From the NCBI GenBank assembly GCA_002702065.1, contig NZXX01000001.1, positions 930,001 through 994,000 of the forward strand: a DNA stretch of 64,000 bases, written 5' to 3'. The notes beneath the pieces are model-generated. The model did not search any database and had not been told where the DNA came from. It worked only from the letters and a program-made list of their open reading frames with translations. Shown piece by piece: positions 61,445 to 64,000 of the stretch. The number at the start of each line of letters is the position of its first letter. Within the stretch, counting starts at the first letter, position 1. The translations under genes were made by a program, and so were the position numbers. Source of the stretch: Anaerolineaceae bacterium (lineage in GTDB: Bacteria > Chloroflexota > Anaerolineae > Aggregatilineales > Phototrophicaceae).

Positions 61445-62794
61445 ATGCTGCTGATTACCAACGGGACACTGGTCACATGGGGCCAGGCGCCTGAGATTCT
61501 GACGGATCATGCGCTGTACATCGAGCAGGGTGTGATTCGGGATATCGCTCCGACCGCCGAACTGGTGGGGCGTTACCCTCAGGTTGAAAAACTGGATGCC
61601 GGTGGCCAACTGGTGATGCCGGGCAATATCTGCGCGCATACCCATTTTTACGGCGCTTATGCACGCGGTATGGCGATTCCCGGCCCGGCCCCTGCGGATT
61701 TCCCGCAGATTCTGAAACGGCTCTGGTGGCCGCTGGATAAAGCGCTCGACGCGGACAGTGTGCGTGCCAGTGCCCTCGTATGCCTGGTGGATGCGGTCAA
61801 GCATGGAACGACAACCCTGATCGACCATCACGCCAGCCCGAATTTTATTGATGGTAGTCTGGACGTGATCGCGGATGCGATCGAGCAGGCCGGGCTGCGG
61901 GCGGTGCTGTGTTACGAAGTGACCGACCGTGATGGCGACGAAAAGATGGAAGCGGGTATTGCGGAAAACGTTCGGTTTATCGAGGCCAGCCAGCAGCGTA
62001 CGCTGGTTGCCGGGACGTTTGGCCTGCATGCCAGCCTGACGCTTAACGACGCCGCGCTGCGGGCTTGCGCGGATGCCCGACCCACGGGTGCAGGCTTTCA
62101 CATTCATGTGGCGGAACATGAAGCCGATGAGGAAGACAGCCTGAAACGCAGCGGCAAGCGGGTGGTGCAGCGGCTGGATGAATATGGTATCTGGGGTGAC
62201 AGGACCATCGCCGCGCACTGTATCCACATTGATGATACCGAGCGCGAGATTTTGCAGCGATCCGGCACGTGGATCACGCATCAGCCGCGCTCCAATATGA
62301 ACAACGGGGTAGGGGCAGCGGCGATTGACGACATGCTGGCGCTGGATATGCCAGTCTGCCTGGGGAATGATGGCTTCAGCAACAATATGTGGGCCGAATG
62401 GAAAACCGCTTATCTGCTGCATAAAGTTGTGCACCGCGACCCACGCCGGGCAAATGGCGCGGATATTGCCCGCATGGCAATGTATAATAATGCGCGGCTG
62501 GCAGAACGATTTTTTGATGGTGTGCAGTTGGGTGAACTATCCATTGGTGCTGTGGCAGACCTGATTCTGGTGGATTATCAGCCGTTTACACCGCTCAGCG
62601 CTGGCAATCTGCCCTGGCATATTCTGTTTGGGTTTGAGGCGTCCATGATCACGACAACCATCGTGCATGGCCGCGTGTTGATGCGTGATCGTCAGCTGCT
62701 GACGCTTGATGAGCAGGCAATCATGCGCGAGGCATTGATGCTGGCCCCGAAAGTGTGGGAACAATATACCCGCAATGTGACAGCAGTTTCTTAG
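61445..62794 (+). CDS. ssnA: SsnA-type aminohydrolase
   Basis: A 449-residue amidohydrolase of the SsnA group. Metal-site motifs are AHTHFYGAYARGM, FHIHVAEHEA, AHCIHIDD and LGNDGFSNNM. The segment LWWPLDKALD followed by DAVKHGTTTLIDHHASPN is characteristic of SsnA, which in E. coli sits with xdhD, ygfK and hyuA in the purine/urate-degradation gene set. It was first described as affecting stationary-phase survival. It has its own 135-base upstream region, with TACAAT at 61401 as a possible -10. Confidence 0.9.
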   Translation: MLLITNGTLVTWGQAPEILTDHALYIEQGVIRDIAPTAELVGRYPQVEKLDAGGQLVMPGNICAHTHFYGAYARGMAIPGPAPADFPQILKRLWWPLDKALDADSVRASALVCLVDAVKHGTTTLIDHHASPNFIDGSLDVIADAIEQAGLRAVLCYEVTDRDGDEKMEAGIAENVRFIEASQQRTLVAGTFGLHASLTLNDAALRACADARPTGAGFHIHVAEHEADEEDSLKRSGKRVVQRLDEYGIWGDRTIAAHCIHIDDTEREILQRSGTWITHQPRSNMNNGVGAAAIDDMLALDMPVCLGNDGFSNNMWAEWKTAYLLHKVVHRDPRRANGADIARMAMYNNARLAERFFDGVQLGELSIGAVADLILVDYQPFTPLSAGNLPWHILFGFEASMITTTIVHGRVLMRDRQLLTLDEQAIMREALMLAPKVWEQYTRNVTAVS

Positions 62795-62872
62795 ATTATT
62801 CTGACGCGAGTCCGCTTATGCTGGTGAGGGGTTCCCACGCGCGAAGCAGACTCACCACGAAGGGCAAAACAC

Positions 62873-63550
62873 ATGACAACAAACGATCGAGGCACGCTGA
62901 TGGTGGTTGCCGTTTTGGGTGGCACTGGCAAGGAAGGTTCTGGCTTGTCCATGCGTCTGGCGCGTGGGGGTTATCAGGTCATTGTCGGGTCGCGTGATGC
63001 CCAGCGGGCGGCAGACCGGGCGGCTGAGATGAATAAGGAACTGGACGGCGATTATCTGACCGGTATGGAGAACAGCGCCGCTGCTGCTGCCGCTGATATT
63101 GTGATTCTGAGCGTGCCCTACAGCGCCCATGAGCCAACCCTGACCAGCGTAAAGGACGCCTTGAAAGGTAAAGTGCTGGTCGATATTACGGTCCCCTTGC
63201 AGCCGCCCAAGGTGCGCCGGGTGCATTTGCCGCCGGGCAAGGCAGCGGCACTCGAAGCGCAGGCGATGCTTGGCGATGATGTACGCGTGGTCGCCGCCTT
63301 CCAGAATGTCAGCCACGAACAGATTGGCGAACTGGATAGCGAAGTGGACTGCGATGTCCTGGTATGTGGTGATGATCCGTCTGCGCGTGACGAAGTGATT
63401 CAACTTATTCAGGCGGCAGGCATGCGGGGTATTCATGCCGGACCGCTGGATAACGCGATTGCGGTTGAAGCACTGACCCCGGTCCTATTATTTATCAACA
63501 ACAAGTACGGTATTAAAGCGAGTGGTATTCGCATCACGGGTATAGACTAA
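62873..63550 (+). CDS. npdG: F420-dependent NADP reductase
   Basis: A 225-residue enzyme of the NpdG/FNO family that passes hydride between NADPH and coenzyme F420. The Rossmann loop AVLGGTGKEGSGLSMRLA and the NADP-binding VGSRDAQRAADRAAE are clear, and the tail has GPLDNAIAVEALTPVLL. A second start is possible at 62900, preceded by GAGG. It is followed after one base by cofE. Confidence 0.93.
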   Translation: MTTNDRGTLMVVAVLGGTGKEGSGLSMRLARGGYQVIVGSRDAQRAADRAAEMNKELDGDYLTGMENSAAAAAADIVILSVPYSAHEPTLTSVKDALKGKVLVDITVPLQPPKVRRVHLPPGKAAALEAQAMLGDDVRVVAAFQNVSHEQIGELDSEVDCDVLVCGDDPSARDEVIQLIQAAGMRGIHAGPLDNAIAVEALTPVLLFINNKYGIKASGIRITGID

Positions 63551-63551
63551 C

Positions 63552-64000
63552 GTGGAAACAGTCTCGTTGAATATTTTGTCTCTGCCCGGTATACCGCTGG
63601 TACAACCCGGTGATAATCTCGTTCAGATCATTTTGGATGGCGTGCAGGCGGCTGGTTTGAGTCTGCAATCTGGCGATGTGCTGGTCGTGACGTCCAAGAT
63701 TATCTCCAAGGCCGAAGGCCGTTTGGTGCGTCTGGATGCTGTAGAGCCAGGCGAAGAAGCCCACAAACTGGCTGAAGAAGTGAACAAAGACCCCCGCATT
63801 GTCGAGCTGATCTTGCAGGAGAGCCATGCGATTTCGCGGCAGGCCCGCAATGTGCTGGTGACGCAACACCGGTTGGGCTTTATCAGTGCCAATGCCGGTA
63901 TCGATCAATCGAATGTGCCGCAGTCAGGTGAGTATGTGCTCCTGCTACCACTTGATCCGGACGCAACAGCGCGGCATATCCGCGAACAACTGCGTGCTCA
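63552..64000 (+). CDS. cofE: F420-0:gamma-glutamyl ligase, 5' part (cut by window edge)
   Basis: The reading frame is open to the last base and starts with GTG at 63552, one base after npdG. The translation gives VLVVTSKIISKAEGR (~residues 44-58) and FISANAGIDQSNV, both signatures of CofE/FbiB, which adds glutamates to F420-0 using GTP. About 149 residues are seen of a usual ~250 (CofE) or ~450 (fused FbiB). It forms an F420 operon with npdG. Confidence 0.93.
   Translation, partial: METVSLNILSLPGIPLVQPGDNLVQIILDGVQAAGLSLQSGDVLVVTSKIISKAEGRLVRLDAVEPGEEAHKLAEEVNKDPRIVELILQESHAISRQARNVLVTQHRLGFISANAGIDQSNVPQSGEYVLLLPLDPDATARHIREQLRA

Noticed and set aside
1..64000. CRISPR arrays, prophage, rRNA or replication origin
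   Set aside because: No regularly spaced repeats, phage structural genes, rRNA segments or DnaA-box clusters were noticed while reading.

Overview
The window is a GC-rich bacterial chromosome segment, and I infer a Chloroflexota (Anaerolineae-like) host. The reasons are the paired coenzyme F420 genes at the right edge, several membrane glycosyltransferases of the GT39/ArnT type, a GH38-like DUF5054 enzyme, a Flp-prepilin-type giant surface protein and Uma2 nucleases. No rRNA or other decisive marker is present, so the phylum is an inference. Gene density is high: no stretch longer than about 255 bases lacks a gene, and many neighbours overlap as ATGA or TAATG. The first 89 bases hold only a 3' flank in which I see no feature.

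Bases 90-14,800 are an envelope and carbohydrate region: four polytopic GT39-like glycosyltransferases, a GT2 enzyme, a DUF5054 glycosidase, an aldo/keto reductase, a hydroxyacid dehydrogenase, a TPR/XRE pair and a sulfotransferase-fold NKWYS-like protein. Bases 14,900-31,500 hold a GAF-GAF-PAS histidine kinase, a siderophore-interacting flavoprotein, tRNA-Val, an HTH/LAGLIDADG-like protein, dcd, argS, an ABC-GNAT-SDR-epimerase-methyltransferase operon, and a lipoprotein-glycosidase-kinase-thrB operon.

Bases 31,600-45,400 contain small conserved genes (HhH, DUF971), an SH3b-beta-lactamase-fold protein, tRNA-Leu with an excellent promoter and terminator, a DivIC/FtsB-like protein, YgfZ, a guanylate kinase fused to a degenerate Nudix-like domain, a 1469-residue protein with a Flp-type prepilin N-terminus, folD, a truncated IS256-like transposase and clpP.

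Bases 45,400-64,000 are rich in nitrogen and purine salvage or catabolism genes: 8-oxoguanine deaminase plus a tandem Nudix protein, a YgeY-like M20 hydrolase, a YgeW-like carbamoyltransferase, carbamate kinase, a TrpB/cysteine-synthase-fold PLP enzyme and SsnA. Together they resemble a scattered version of the E. coli ygeW-ygeY-yqeA-ssnA set linked to anaerobic purine/urate breakdown. Interspersed are mhqO/mhqD-like quinone detoxification genes, an Hsp20 gene with a striking operator-like dyad, a threonine synthase operon, and npdG-cofE for F420. Homoserine kinase and threonine synthase, the last two steps of threonine synthesis, both lie in the window but about 30 kb apart.
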